DNA from: Microbotryum silenes-acaulis
Lineage: Eukaryota > Basidiomycota > Microbotryomycetes > Microbotryales > Microbotryaceae
DNA length: 64,000 nt
Assembly: GCA_003665825.1 (NCBI GenBank)
Contig: QPFY01000008.1
Span: 992,001-1,056,000, forward strand
Reading direction: 5' to 3'
This document shows, piece after piece, positions 13,037 to 24,888 of this stretch. The position numbers and the translations under genes were made by a program. Position 1 is the first letter of the stretch, and each line of letters opens with the position of its first letter. The notes beneath the pieces were generated by a model. That model was not told the origin of the DNA. It saw nothing but the letters and a program-made list of their open reading frames with translations, and searched no databases.

Positions 13037-15191
13037 ATGAACTCGCACCCGTCTCTGTCTCGTCCATCCCGACCATTCGAAACGATGCCACCCCCTTCAC
13101 GACCCAGTTCGGCTGGACCCATACCCCAGTCGACTCCTTCGACCTGGATCGATCACCACGAGGCCCGGCCGTCGTCCTACTCGGTGCGGCCTCAGCTGGC
13201 CGTGCAAACAAGGCTTCGCGCGCGCAGCATCACCTCCACCACCGCCGCCACCAACAGTAACTCCACCTCGGGCTCGGGTTCGGCCTCGCCGAGATTGGCA
13301 ACGGCACCGGCACCGACAAACGCAGGGTCATACGATGGATCATCGCAGGCGTCCACATCCACATCGACGCTGGCCTCAACCTTGACCTCGTTGTCATCCT
13401 CTACCTTGACGGTCACGCCGGCTCTGACAAGGCGCCAAACCGATCCCACGGGCCTTGTTCCGCTTCGACCCATCGCCAGTCGCTCGAGGCTGAGTGAGCT
13501 TCCTCTCAACAGGGAAGACACCGGCAGCGATGAAGACGACGACGAGGGCACCTCGGTCTATGACGACGCTATGTCCGAGGGAGTGCCCGATCTGCACGAG
13601 CACGAGGGTTCGTCGTCAACGTCCGATTCCGAAGAGACGCCGAGCACTCCAGCGAACGATGCCATGTCCCCATTCCCGACCTGGAATGTCGTCTCGCCCA
13701 AGGAACAGCAGCGCGCATTCGCAGCGTCTCAGGTCGACGATGATGTCGATCGATACACACCTGCGAGGTCCAAGTTCGAAGGCTCGACTCGTCACGACCT
13801 CCGGAGAGGCAAGAGCTTCACGAGCCTGATCGTGCAACCCGTCACGCCCTCGCCCGCGGCTGTCGAGCGACCCGATCCGATCGCGGAACACGTGCAGCAT
13901 GACCACGACGTTAGCCACGAGGAGCACTACCCACCGACTCCGAATGATCTGGAAGCCGGGCGGGCCAGTTTTGATGGCACAACTGAAGCGACCGACGCTT
14001 TCCCGCCCTCGACCAAAAGCCTGCGTGACTTTGTGCCGCAGATCGCAACGCTCGCGGCTCTGTTCTTTTGCTCGTTCGTCTGTATTGCCCTCTTGGTCTC
14101 GAGCCTGCCGGGCCTTTTCATTCCTCACTCCGTCGCCGACCTGCCTCAGTTGACGGTCGCCCTGTCGGCATATCGGTCCATGTCGTGGTTCGCCGAGCTG
14201 CACCTTTTCGTCGTCTTGGCAACGGTCTTCTTGTGGAAGCAGTGCTTCAGCATCCCCGGCTCCATCTTAACCAACATCCTCTGCGGCGCATTGTACGGCA
14301 CAACGATTGGCACCTTTTGGGCCTGCATCTGGACCGCACTGGGCTCGACTGGCGCCTACGGAATTGCTCTGGTGGTCGCACCATTGGTGAGTGCAGCCAG
14401 ATTCCATTGATTACCTCATTTCGACGAGATCTGATGCGGTCTACCCCATCTCTGCAAATCAGATCGAGTACTATTTTGCCAAGCCGCTCAAACTTACCCG
14501 CCGGACGCTGAAAATTGCGCCGGACTCGCTCGGCAAGGAAGAGCCCGCCATCACCCCGTTGTCTCCCGGCGACCTCTTTATCCACCTGTTGCTCGCTCGG
14601 TTCTTCCCCCTGCTGCCGTACTCGGTCCTCAACATCATTTCTGGCGTACTCCGACTGCCCTTACCGACTTTCTTCGTCACGCTCGTTCTCGGCTCATTCC
14701 CATTCAACTTTGCGACCGTATCGATCGGATCGGTCGTCGCGCTCGCCGCATCGGACCCCTCGACGCCGCTCTCGAACAAGATCTGGTCGCCGGAGGTGTT
14801 CACCAAGCTCATAGCCGTGACCATCGTTTCGGTCCTGCCCGTCGTCTTCAAGAAGCAACTCAAAGAAATCTTGTCGTCGGCTCGGATCAGCCACCTCGCA
14901 ACGCAAGCCTCGGCGATTCCTTCGATGCTGACTTACATCGGTTCGATCTACAAGGATGCGATCGTAAGGCGCGTTTTCGGCTTCGGTGCACTGATGCCTT
15001 CGTCCGCAATGGCTTCGACGTCCGGGACCGCGAACGGTAACGCAAGTCGGGATTGGAGACGACAGCAGAACGCTCAAGAGTGGAGGAGGAAGTTGTCCAA
15101 ACCCGGGTACGAGGAAGTGTCGACCATGGATCCTGACGGATCGATCCATGATGCGTTGGAGGGAGGGAATTGGGTTCCTTTGGGTGCATGA
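13037..15191 (+). CDS. TMEM41-like VTT/DedA-domain membrane protein
   Basis: Two exons (13037-14391 and about 14463-15191). The N-terminal third is a low-complexity Ser/Thr/Pro-rich cytosolic segment of about 300 residues with an acidic EEDDDEG-like patch, much longer than in animal homologues. The membrane part follows: a helix around LAALFFCSFVCIALLVSSL, then the hallmark FSIPGSILTNILCGALYG, the SNARE-associated-Golgi block ending in GSTGAYGIAL, a re-entrant-like segment FFPLLPYSVLNI, and SIGSVVALA. The order and FSIPGS motif match the TMEM41/Tvp38/VTT family, whose TMEM41B and VMP1 members are ER phospholipid scramblases needed for autophagy and lipid droplets. Assignment within the VTT family (TMEM41 versus Tvp38) is inference. 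Confidence 0.82.
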
Positions 15192-15705
15192 GCCGTTTTC
15201 TTTTGCACGGCTTGCATCTTGATTATACGTTTTTCCTCCCTGCAGTAAGGTTATCGAACCCCTCCTCTCTCGTTTCTATCACATATACAGGAGGCCCATT
15301 GTTGTATCCCTAATCCAAGGCTCGCTTCTTGCACTTTTAACGATGTATCTAGTACCTCCGTCATTATCGTAATTCTTCCTAATCTCTAATCGATCGTCAT
15401 GCTTCGTGATGAGGTATTTACAGAAGAGGGACTCCAACCATGTCTGGCATATAGCTCGAGGCAATTCTAAACGCGCAGTCTTCCTGAGCGACGGTGCATA
15501 CTTTGTCCTACGAATTCAACGTCGACCATGCCGAGAACTTGCGGTTCCTTCTTGACGCAGAGCTTGGGGCCGACCAAGCGTGGTTGTGCCGACTACGAGC
15601 GGGTGTGAGCATGCTGGATCATTGCCGCACCGGCTTGATCCCCCGGGGGCCGAAGCTTACGAAGCATCGAACGCAGCTTTCCTCTCCGTCCCGCACAGCT
15701 CATCT
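15192..15705. other. Convergent intergenic region
   Basis: About 510 bp shared by the 3' ends of two convergent genes. It is AT-richer than the flanks and contains no convincing ORF. Confidence 0.5.
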
Positions 15706-17010
15706 TCAACTTCCCCCGTTCGCGCCTACGACGACCTCACCCCCCAAGGCGGCCGCCACAGCCGCCGCGACGCCGGCTTCGATATCCAGATCGATGCTCG
15801 TCAATGTCGCGAGGGGGTCGATATCGACGTTCATCGCGTCGGTAGTGTCTTCTTTGCTGATGGGCTCGGGTACTTCTGTGTTGATGACTGGAACGGCGTC
15901 TTGAGGTATGGTGAATGTTGTTGTAGTCGTTGCTGCTGGTGTGGAGGTCGCTTCGGTCGTAGGGATGGAAGGGAGTATGGCCAAAGGCGTAGAGGGGACG
16001 CCGAGTCCTGTTTCTGCTGCTGGTGGTGCCGTTGTAGGCTCGAGTTCGACGGACACCTTTCTCTTCTTGGCTCGACGGTCTTGTTCACTTTGCACCTTCA
16101 TGGGCTCGGAGTTGAATATTGTTGGGAGTGATGGCACCGCATCAGATACGCCCGTTGGCTGAGTTTCCGAAGCTGCAGGGGTCGATGTCGGTGGTGGTGG
16201 CGTGGTGGAAGGGACCGCTGCTGGTGCTGCTTGCACGACGGCGTTTGAGTTTGCTTGCACCTCTGCGAGCCGTTCCGGATCGGTCAATTTCCAATCCATT
16301 TCACCGGCCTTGAGCGCCTCGAGTTCCTTGTACGCATCTCTGAATCAAGAGACAAAAGGAGGACTGTATAAGCGCGAATGCTCCGGGTGTCGTGATGGGA
16401 ACGGTCGCTGAAACACACTTGAAGCGATCGACATGTTGCTGCATCACGCCTCTGAGTTCGTACACCCTTTCGAGGTACCACTTGCGAGCAACTTGGAGCA
16501 GTTGCGCCGAGTGTTGCGGTTGCGGTTGCTCGCTGCAGTGAGTGAATGTTGAGCGTCAGCTTGAAAGTGGGGGTGGGCCGATTTGGGAGGGAGGGGAGGG
16601 AGGACACTGACGGTGCTAGACCTAGTTGTTTGCTCAGAGCCGCATGAACGGTAGCCATTTTCTGTAAGAGTAGCCGCAGAATGGCATGAGCTCGTCGAAA
16701 CAAGAACTCATGCAGTCGTCGGGTCTGGGACTGACCTCGGCGGAGAAGAAGTGCTTTGGGCGATGGACCAACAACGGATGGCCTTGCAACAGCTTGGACG
16801 CGGCCTTGAATTCTGCTGTGCCCGTCTCGTACACTGGAAATTGGAACCAATCGGCTCAGAACATGGAGCTCATCTGCGCCGATGCACGAGTGACTGACCT
16901 GCTTGGACGACGAGGGTCTTTTCGGTGATGGACAGGCCTTGCAGCGCTTGCTCTTGCTTGGGCGTGAGGGGTAGAGGAGGTAAAGGTGGCGCCTTGGCTT
17001 TGGGTGGCAT
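15706..17010 (-). CDS. Unrecognised protein with Pro-rich start and Thr/Pro/Ala-rich tail
   Basis: A minus-strand gene read from MPPKAKAPPLPPLPLTPKQ. Exons with GTCAGT-type donors continue as SITEKTLVVQA, then VYETGTAEFKAASKLLQG, HPLLVHRPKHFFSAE, KMATVHAALSKQLGLAP, QLLQVARKWYLERVYEL and finally the long exon from MDWKLTDPERLAEVQAN to the stop. The N-terminal half looks globular and alpha-helical. The C-terminal 200 residues are low-complexity (Pro/Thr/Ala/Val) with a basic RRAKKRKVS patch that could be a nuclear localisation signal. The gene was not recognised. A nuclear role is only a guess from the basic patch. At least four introns are shorter than 100 bp. Confidence 0.6.
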
Positions 17011-17236
17011 CGTGGCAAGGGACACCGGACTGGATGGACGCTGACACTGATATCGAGAACGGGAGAGACGAGCAGGTGAAGGGCAGAAGGTAGCAGAAGC
17101 GCGAAGGAGCGCCGAGACGGCAACGCGCCTCCAGTCGGTGAACCGGCCCGGGCTTGGCTTGCTGACGACTTGCTGACGGCTTGCTGTCACCTTCTCTCAC
17201 CAGCTCGCACAAGCAGCCAAAGTGGAACAAAGCAAA

Positions 17237-17721
17237 ATGATCAGGACCGTTGCCTCACGCACCCGCTTCACGCAGCTCAGTCGCACCCCGCTCGGAGTCA
17301 GTGCACGCAACCACTCGAACTCGTCTTCGCACTCGTCGTCATCCTCGAAGACGTCAGCGGGCAAGTCCAAGACGACCGAGCACGAGACGGCTTCATCGCA
17401 CCTAGCACCCACTACTACTTCCTCGACCAAGTCCTCCGTCATTCAAACTACCTCTTCCTCTACATCACCAGGCTACTCGGCGACGATCCTCTCCTCTCCT
17501 CGCAGACGACCCCAAACTCCGCCACCTCAAACTCTGCCTCGGCTATTACTGCCCCTCCCCGTCGACCTCCGACGATCGCGGAGAAGGAAGCCGAAGCGCT
17601 ACGTCGACTGAAAGAACGGTTCGGTGGCGCGCAGGAGGCCCAACTGGGTGAACTGGATGAACATGGTCGACCGAGGGGAATGGCCAAGCATGTCAGTGGT
17701 AACCTTTTCAGGTTGATCTGA
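17237..17721 (+). CDS. Possible small mitochondrial-type protein, structure unresolved
   Basis: The ATG at 17237 opens a frame with a basic, Ser/Thr-rich, acid-free start (MIRTVASRTRFTQLSRTPLG) that looks like a mitochondrial presequence. The more protein-like downstream segment (HYYFLDQVLRHSNYLFLYI, then IAEKEAEALRRLKERFGGA and a stop at 17719-17721) is in a different frame, so an intron or a frameshift is needed between about 17300 and 17400. No clean GT-AG pair restores the frame. It is divergent from the preceding minus gene with a gap of 226 bp. Function unknown. Confidence 0.4.
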
Positions 17722-18062
17722 AAGGCAAAAAGTGGGGGCTATTGCAGTGAGTTTGAGCTTGTAAAGGGCTCGGCCGGGGTTCTGCATGCATCCTTTGTAC
17801 AGTCGTGGATTCATGTTTTAATCAAGGTTCGGTATGCGTCGGGTACTAGGTCTAGCGCGACCGAGTCGCCAAATGTGAATTGCCTGTCTCAGCCCGTCTA
17901 CTGCGGGCCGTCTCAGGCTAAGCTCGAAACCCTCCACAGAGGGAGGGCTTAGTTGAGCTTAGTCTCAGGCCGTCTCGGTGTTCAGGCGCTCGGGCTCTCT
18001 GCCCGAACGGCGCCACCACGGCTCTCCATCCTACTTAAACCTCAACCACTCCCGCGATTACC
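17722..18062. other. Intergenic upstream of PHAF1-like gene
   Basis: About 340 bp with an imperfect run of GTCTCAGGC-like words (17886-17975) that could form hairpins. No gene was seen. Confidence 0.4.
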
Positions 18063-20130
18063 ATGGCGAGACCCACCACGGCTTGGGCTTCCGAGCTCGA
18101 TCTTCAACCTGGGATCGGTCTAGGACCTTTCCACATCGGTGAGCACGTTTAAGCCCTTCCAGTGATGACCGAGCGGTGACGTTCACGTACGCGTCACTTC
18201 ACGACGTCACGGCGTGTTGTGGGGGCGGGCCGCCCCACACGCGTACGGGCTCGACCGTAATCACGGCGAACGGCGACAAAAACAGCTCTGGGCGGTCTAG
18301 TACCCACTACAGAGTTGTAGAGACTGATTCAATCTTATCGGATCGCCCCACTCGAACCCAGGCATGACCTTGTTCGACGTCATCAACTTACTGCGGAGCC
18401 ATCGCTCGACCTACCCGACCGTGCACCTCGCCTGGGATGACAAGGTTAGCCATCACTCGGACTAGAGAGGCATAATCTCGGACGCAGAACTGACACCACA
18501 TCTTACTCGGACCAGGCTCCCTCAACCAGCTCAATCCACATTCAGCTACTCAAGCCCAGCCCACTTGCGCTCCTCTTCGACGCGACGACCCAACGACTCT
18601 TACGCATCCAACTCGAAGGGCAAGCCACGCCAAGTCTGATCTATCGAGGTAAACCCTTCACTCATCCTTCGGAAGATTCCGATCACCAAGATGCCAAGAC
18701 CTTGATTCGGAGGTTGTTGGGCCCGACGTATTCTTCCCCTTCGACCGAGACTTCGAGCTCGGGGCCCAACGGGCAGTCGAGTGCCGCCTCCAATTCGACG
18801 GCCAAGAAGACGATGATGACTTATCCGGGAGTGTCCTTTGAGCTGGAAGAAAGAAACAAGCGAGGCAAGTCCATCGCAGTCTGACCCTGCTGCCTGCTTG
18901 GGTTTCTGACGTTCACAAATGCCTCCGTTCGACAGGCTCAACCGTGTCGAGAGCCATGGTCACACCACTCCTCGGACCAGAATCCAACATCCCCATCGAC
19001 ACGGCGTGGCTGCACCCTAGCTTGCCCGACGATCATCCCAAGAAACAAGGACATCTAGACCAAGTTGAGATCATGGTGCGTCGTTTTGAGCTCACGTTCC
19101 CTTCCCTGCACACTCTCACTCTGGACCCCGTTCTGCAAACTTAGCTCGATGCGCAGAACTGTCCAACATCCGTCAAGCTCGTGTTCTATCCGCACGAGTC
19201 ACCATCAACATCACATGATGCCGTCGAGTTCAAGATTGGCGAGTCGACGAGTGAGGACATCATGTGTGATCTCGGGAGTGCGGTCAGGTCGTTTTGGAAG
19301 GAGGATGTGAGTGAACCCGTCGATCCTCAAGCGCTGTTCGCCCGGCATTAAATCACTTATCTGGCATCGATGTACGCTTCGCTCCACAGGATCGCATGTC
19401 AATTCATTCTTCGCCCGATGCAACAGCTTTAGCAGCGCTAGATCGTATGTCCCAGGTACACAAGCTTGTTTGGCCTGGGAGCACTTTCTGACCGAGCTGT
19501 GGATATGTCCTGCACACTCAGCGAACCCTTACTTCCTCTCCTACCCATCCCTCGGTATCACATTCCTCGTCCATGGCTCGAAGAACCACCTTCTCAAAGT
19601 CATACTGCATTCGAACCTACCCGGCGAAGTCAACTTTGGCCGAACGCATCGATGTCGCTGGGCCTTGGTCGACAGCTCGGGTGCTCGCATCGGGTGTGAA
19701 CAACCCTTCACCAAAGTCAAGACCAGGCTTGTAGGAGGGAGTCCTAGACCTGGGTCTCCGAAGGGCGAGTCGAAGGGTGAGAAAGATGATTTGATGGCCG
19801 AGAAGGACGTGAAGGGGTTCTCGATGGAGAAACCGATGATTTTGGATCGGACCGCTGATGGTGGGGAAGGGTCCGAGGTCAAGGGCAAGACGACCGGTGA
19901 GTTGGATTATTATCACGGATCGCTCTACCTGAAACCGAAACCGATCTTCAAATGGATGGTGTTGGCGAGACTATCGCTGACGTGAGCGGTGACCTCCGTC
20001 CGCTGACTCTGACCATCTCGCTCGTGCAATGGGTCGTTGTTTCACCGTTTCACCAGAGATCCATGGATTTCCGGGCGTCGCGTTCGAGGTGACGATTTCC
20101 GGCGACGTCGAGACCGTTTGGCTATTTTAG
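18063..20130 (+). CDS. PHAF1 / UPF0183 family protein
   Basis: Several exons from MARPTTAWASELDLQPGIG. Exon 1 is joined to MTLFDVINLLRSHRSTYPTV after an intron of about 220 bp. The order LDLQPGIGLGPF, then LLFDATTQRLLRIQLEG, then the TYPGVSFEL block, SVKLVFYPHES, the repeat domain FLSYPSLGITFLVHGS, HLLKVILHSNLPGEVNFG, and a terminal IHGFPGVAFEV is the UPF0183 architecture. The human member (PHAF1, C16orf70) acts at phagophore/autophagosome sites. One intron appears to use a GC donor (AAGCGAG then GCAAGT at about 18862). The last junction before the final exon is uncertain. A Lys/Glu-rich insertion at about 19740-19900 is not usual for the family. Confidence 0.85.
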
Positions 20131-21184
20131 TTCTTCGGTCTCAAGTGCTCGAGCAAGCCAGTGCGAGGAACGCCAAGACATGGGTGTCTGGCAACTCCAA
20201 GGCCGAGAAACAAGCTGTTGAAACTGAGATAGTGGTGGTTCGAGACTTACCGATCATCAGCCGGGGCCCCTCGCCACGTTTTAGCGCGTCGGTCCATGAA
20301 TTCCTGATCGCTCGTCCGCGGATTTAAGCGAACGTCACGACAACTCGGCGATTTACGGTGTCCTTACAGCTATCTAGCTATTTTTTGCTCATGATCTATT
20401 TATTTTTTTGCCGTTTTTGTGATTTATTAACGCTGCACTGCAATGCATTTCGCAGAGAACCAGCTATAAGGAAGTAAGATTAGCATTTCACAACTAATCA
20501 CAAATCATCAAAGTACAATGCAACGTACATTTGTTCGGTCTTTATTCACCACCTGGAAGATCAAACGAAGTGATACCATGCATTAGCTTTTGTTTTGTTA
20601 TGTAACACAAAAACGTCCGTATCCATACCGCGATCACCGCAGCGAGCCGGAGTCTGGGGATCCGAAACCGAATTGACCGGCGGCAAAATGCGCCGGTGGG
20701 GCTCCTCCCCCTTGGCGGAAGTTTACGATCGCTTCTTGTTGAACAAACCATGAGAAGTTGTAAAACAGAACAGGTCCGACCCAACAAAAAATGTGGGGCC
20801 CGCGAATAATGATCCGCTGGGATTCTTGAAGGAAGCGTGAGGGAGGAATCGCGGGGTTGTTCCCGATCCTTCTCTTTCGAAATCCACCGAAGTTGCCCAG
20901 ATCCTGGCGAGTGCTGGCACGACTCCTTCTTGCTCTGCCTACACACCTACACCGCCGATTTGGGTGCACTACTGCCGGAGTTTGATCTCGTTGACCGCAA
21001 GGACCCAATCTCAATACGCCCCCTGTACGTGCGACTGCCTCAAAATCCCACTATTCGAATTGCTCCGAGCCCCTAGTTTCCGATCACTTGCACGCGGTCG
21101 ACTCCTCGTCAGCCGGCAAGCAGCGCCGACCAAGCCGACCACTCATTTTCCTCCGACTCGATATTTTTCTCTTCAAGTCCCAAG
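20131..21184. other. Intergenic between PHAF1-like gene and transcription factor
   Basis: About 1.05 kb. It begins with a T-rich stretch at 20380-20425 typical of a 3' UTR, and the second half should contain the promoter of the Zn2Cys6 gene. Overlapping open frames on both strands at 20540-21014 are not protein-like. Confidence 0.55.
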
Positions 21185-22741
21185 ATGTCGCACACCAGTC
21201 CCAATGACGCTTTCCTACAGCTCTTTGGTGCGCCCTACGACCGTGTGCAAGTGACAGCCACCGCCGCGTCGACCCTTCCTCGCGAACGCGGCAGCGTCTC
21301 CGGTCTCGCGTCGGCGGGATCGGCTCTGGCGCGCCGCTCTCCCGGCCCGAGGCTCGGAGTGACCAAATTGTCCTCCTCGTCGTCTCTACAGACCTCGATC
21401 GCTCGATGGGAAGAATCCGTCCACGCGTTCCATTTCGATGATCTTGACTTTCATCATGATCACGATCACCATCAACCAAACGCTACGAATTTGATGGAGG
21501 AGGTCGCTTCCTCGTCGTCGTGTTGCTCTGGGACGGCAGTGTCGGAACACAGACCAGCCGACGAGGCCTGTGCGTTTCGAGCGAGGAGCGCTTCGCTCGA
21601 TTTCTGGGGGATGGATCTCAATGCTCCGATGTCGCTTCATGACGAAGGTCAAGTGTACAGAGCCTCGAGTGTCGAACCGATTGAACGACATGAACTGGCT
21701 TCATCAGTCATCAAAACCACCGCCCCCAAAAGGAAACGACCGTCCGTGACGACTTCGGGGGAGCCTTCGAATTCGACCTCGGATTCGACAGCGCCGAAGC
21801 GAGCGTGGCGTCAACCCGCTCGAAGCTGTCTACCCTGTCGACAAAAAAAGAGTCGGTGCGATCGTAGGGAACAATGCAACAGCTGTACTACTCGTGGGAT
21901 GCAGTGCGTTTGGACGGGAGTTGCGTGAGTTTGCCGTGGACCTCTGTCGTAGTGGAGGAACGAAAAGCGGATAACTAATGCTTCTCGGACTGTGGCGCAT
22001 AGCCGACCGTTGACGGACGAAGAGCTGTTGGCCGAGGCGGAAGGTGCGGTCGTGCCAGCACCGACAGCGGCTTCGGCGCTGACATCCTCGTCAACCGGGC
22101 CCAAGTCTGTAGGAGCCGCGAAGAAAGCGGCGCGCGTTGCGGCCGTCGCTCCACCTCGACTTCCCTCTGCGCCTCCTGTCGTGGCTACCGCCGCCGCCGC
22201 CGCGCATGTTCCCGCATCTATGGCGTCGGCGACAGTGCCGACGATGATCGCCTCTTCCCCTGAGCAAGTCGAAATTACGCGACTTCGATCGATCATCAAG
22301 TCCCTTGCTCAACAACTCCAGCTTGATCCGACGACCTTACTCGACCCTGCCTTCGTGCCTGAGCCCTTGACAGCTACCGCCGTCCCACCACCCTCGACGA
22401 GGGAGGCAACGACCTCCACCACCTTCAAAAAGCGACGACGCTCCAATCTTGGTCCGCTCACCCTCCCTTCACCACCTGCACTTTCATACGGCTCATCATC
22501 CGATTCAAGTTCTTCCTCTTCCTCCATTCTAGGCCAGATTTCTCCCGAGCTTCCCTTCATCTCCCCCACCTTACTCCCCGCTCATCGAACTGAACCCTCG
22601 TTGACAAAACATGCCCGGAGATCAAGTTACGGTTTTGATCATCCAATGGAGGTGTTCGCGGGTCAGAACGAAGAACCTTCAGACGCTTGGCTGAATCCGA
22701 GTAGTTGGTTGACGGCGATCCCCAAGACGTTGATGCACTGA
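21185..22741 (+). CDS. Zn2Cys6 (Gal4-type) transcription factor
   Basis: Two exons (21185 to about 21924, and about 22003-22741). The zinc cluster sits unusually late, at about residues 217-245, as CLPCRQKKSRCDRREQ followed by CNSCTTRGMQC, giving spacing C-X2-C-X6-C-X5-C-X2-C-X6-C, the Gal4 pattern. It is preceded by a basic KRKRPS patch (possible NLS). The intron falls directly after the cluster. The C-terminal exon has an Ala/Pro-rich linker, a short coiled coil around VEITRLRSIIKSLAQQL that probably dimerises, then Ser/Pro-rich sequence. There is no fungal_trans middle-homology region, so it is a short member. A His/Asp-rich run (FHHDHDHHQ) near residue 90 is odd. Targets cannot be predicted. 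Confidence 0.85.
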
Positions 22742-23020
22742 ACAGGCTTAGGTCATGATCCGCAGCATTTCTACATTGCCTAGCTAGCGCTCTACCTACT
22801 CGCGTCTCAACTCGCAATTTCTTAGGCTCATTCTTTGTGTGCTTATACTGTCTGCTTTGGTGTTGAAACCTTGATTTACGACATTTCACTGTTCTACGGT
22901 TTGGTATCGGCCTCTCTAATACAAGGCGCTTCTAATGCGAATAATCATACCTGCAGCCCAATGAAAGATCCTATCCATCAGTTTCCGGGCGCGACTCAAA
23001 TCCGAACCTACTCGCGAGAC

Positions 23021-24520
23021 TCACTTTCTGTAAAACGCTTCACTCTCCGTCACTTCTTTAGCTCCGCGTTTCCTCATCCCATCCCTCGCGATCTCGCCAC
23101 TTTCGCGCTTCTGACGATCCTGTTGTAACCACGCCAAAGCCAATTCCAACATCTTGGACCCATTCCTCCCCGGATCTTCCATCCGTTCCCTCACGCCCTT
23201 CGGAACTCCAGCTACGGTCGCTCCTTCCTCGGAAGGGAATTGAATCGGCCATGCGAGAGGTGAAGGAGGGACGGTCGATCCGAGTTGAATGTGGCAGAGA
23301 TGCGTGGGGAAGGCGTCAAGTCCGTCGAAGATGTGCGTCGCGTAGAGGATCGAGGCGTTGCGTTGTTGCGTTTCTTCGATCAAGAATGACAAGAGGCGAG
23401 AACGGACAAGCACATCGAGATCGACGGTAACCTGGAGAAGATAATGGGAGTAATCGGGGGTTCATTAAAGGATCTGATGAAGAGGAGAATCGAGTGAAGG
23501 CGCACTTCGTCGAGCAAGAGGAGATCCCACGGAGCCATCAATCCAGCAACGATTTGAACTCGCCTCCGTTCGCCGTCCGAGACTTCATGCATTCGCCATG
23601 CCAAGTCAACATCCCTGCAAGAGGCACAGAGTCTGTATAAGCGATCTCATTCAAAGATATACAGCCAACTCGAGCTGGACTTACATGATGTCCAAGAGGT
23701 GATCTCTTCGCTCGGCATTTCGGTACCCTCCGACCGAGTCGCTAAAGAGTTTTCAAGTCAAGCCCAGGATGTGGGGGCTCCGCCTCAGATGCTGAGTAAT
23801 ACAGCAGAATGCCAATGATGCATAGATTCGACGCACAGAAAGTGAGAAACCTTGAGGTCGGACCGAACTACAGGGTTCGCGGCCCATTCGGTTCCTGTTG
23901 AAGCAGTGCAGTGGGGAGAGCAGGATGAGATTCGGTCAGCTGAGCCGCAGGGTAGCATCGACCCTCATTTCAAACTGACCGAGGTATGTGACACCTTTAG
24001 GGGTCGAGAAGAAGACGTCTTGGCCGAGGACTTTGGCACCGGATCGGGTCAAACGCTTTCCGGCCAAGATTTGCAGGAGCGTCGATTTACCTGCCAGCCC
24101 AGATGTAGTCAAATGACTATGGTCAGCAAGTGTATGGCAAAGACTTTTGTTTATGGCATTGGGGGGTATGGCGCTGGGAGGATGCAAAGCTCTTCAGGGA
24201 ATTGTCACGTGCGCGCATTGGAGTCAGAGATCAACCCCTCTCGCGACGTCATCAAGGATCCGTCGGCGCCCTCGACGATCGTCAAAGGCAGCGCCGACGA
24301 GGTGCAGCACCCATTCCAGCCGCTGCCTGGGAAGCTCACCAGCACCGTTGGCGCCCACGAGGATGCACCTCGCTCCTTTGGGGAGGTTCAAGTTGACATG
24401 CTCGAGCACGGGTTCAAGTTCGGGTGCGTCAACGGGGCGATACGCGAAGCGCAGGTCCTCGACGTGAATCGCGAGTTCGGAAGACGAAGCGGCGTTGGAG
24501 TCGCCGTTGGTGGTAGTCAT
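23021..24520 (-). CDS. CAF16: Soluble ABC ATPase, CAF16 type
   Basis: A stand-alone ABC nucleotide-binding protein without membrane segments. Yeast Caf16 associates with the CCR4-NOT complex; plants have similar ABCI proteins. Minus-strand exons: MTTTNGDSN to LVGANGAG, then the Walker A continuation ([12 protein letters not shown]) across the intron, [53 protein letters not shown] with the signature [10 protein letters not shown], then Walker B LLLLDE, and after an intron [14 protein letters not shown] with the H-loop [20 protein letters not shown] and THIFDGL are characteristic of this family. A promoter region of about 370 bp is shared with the divergent COG5 gene. Splice sites are approximate. 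Confidence 0.88.
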
Positions 24521-24888
24521 GATCGTTGACGAGCACTCGACTGGCGTAGGATCCGTTCCGGATTGAAGTAGGATCGACTTTTCCGGACGGTGAGGTCTGC
24601 GCTGACAGCGAGTCGAGAAAGGTGAGCAACTCTGGGAGAGCTGCGAAATAGAATCGGTTGACGGCTTACGGGGCCAGTCGTCGGTGGTCGGTTAGGATCG
24701 GATGCGCACGCCCGCCCGGCCCGGCGCATGTGGAGGGAAAGAGGTCCGAGCGCACCGGACCGCGTGCAAGACCAAAACCCGTAAAACCCGACACGTCTCC
24801 TCGCGAGGGCGTCGGTCAGTTCACGGTCGACACCCCACACCTGGGCACGGCGGAGGAGCGCAACCGAGAAATTGCTATTGCCTGGAAC
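24521..24888. promoter_or_regulatory. Bidirectional promoter CAF16 / COG5
   Basis: A 368-bp gap between two divergently transcribed housekeeping genes, so both core promoters must lie here. No individual element was identified. Confidence 0.5.
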
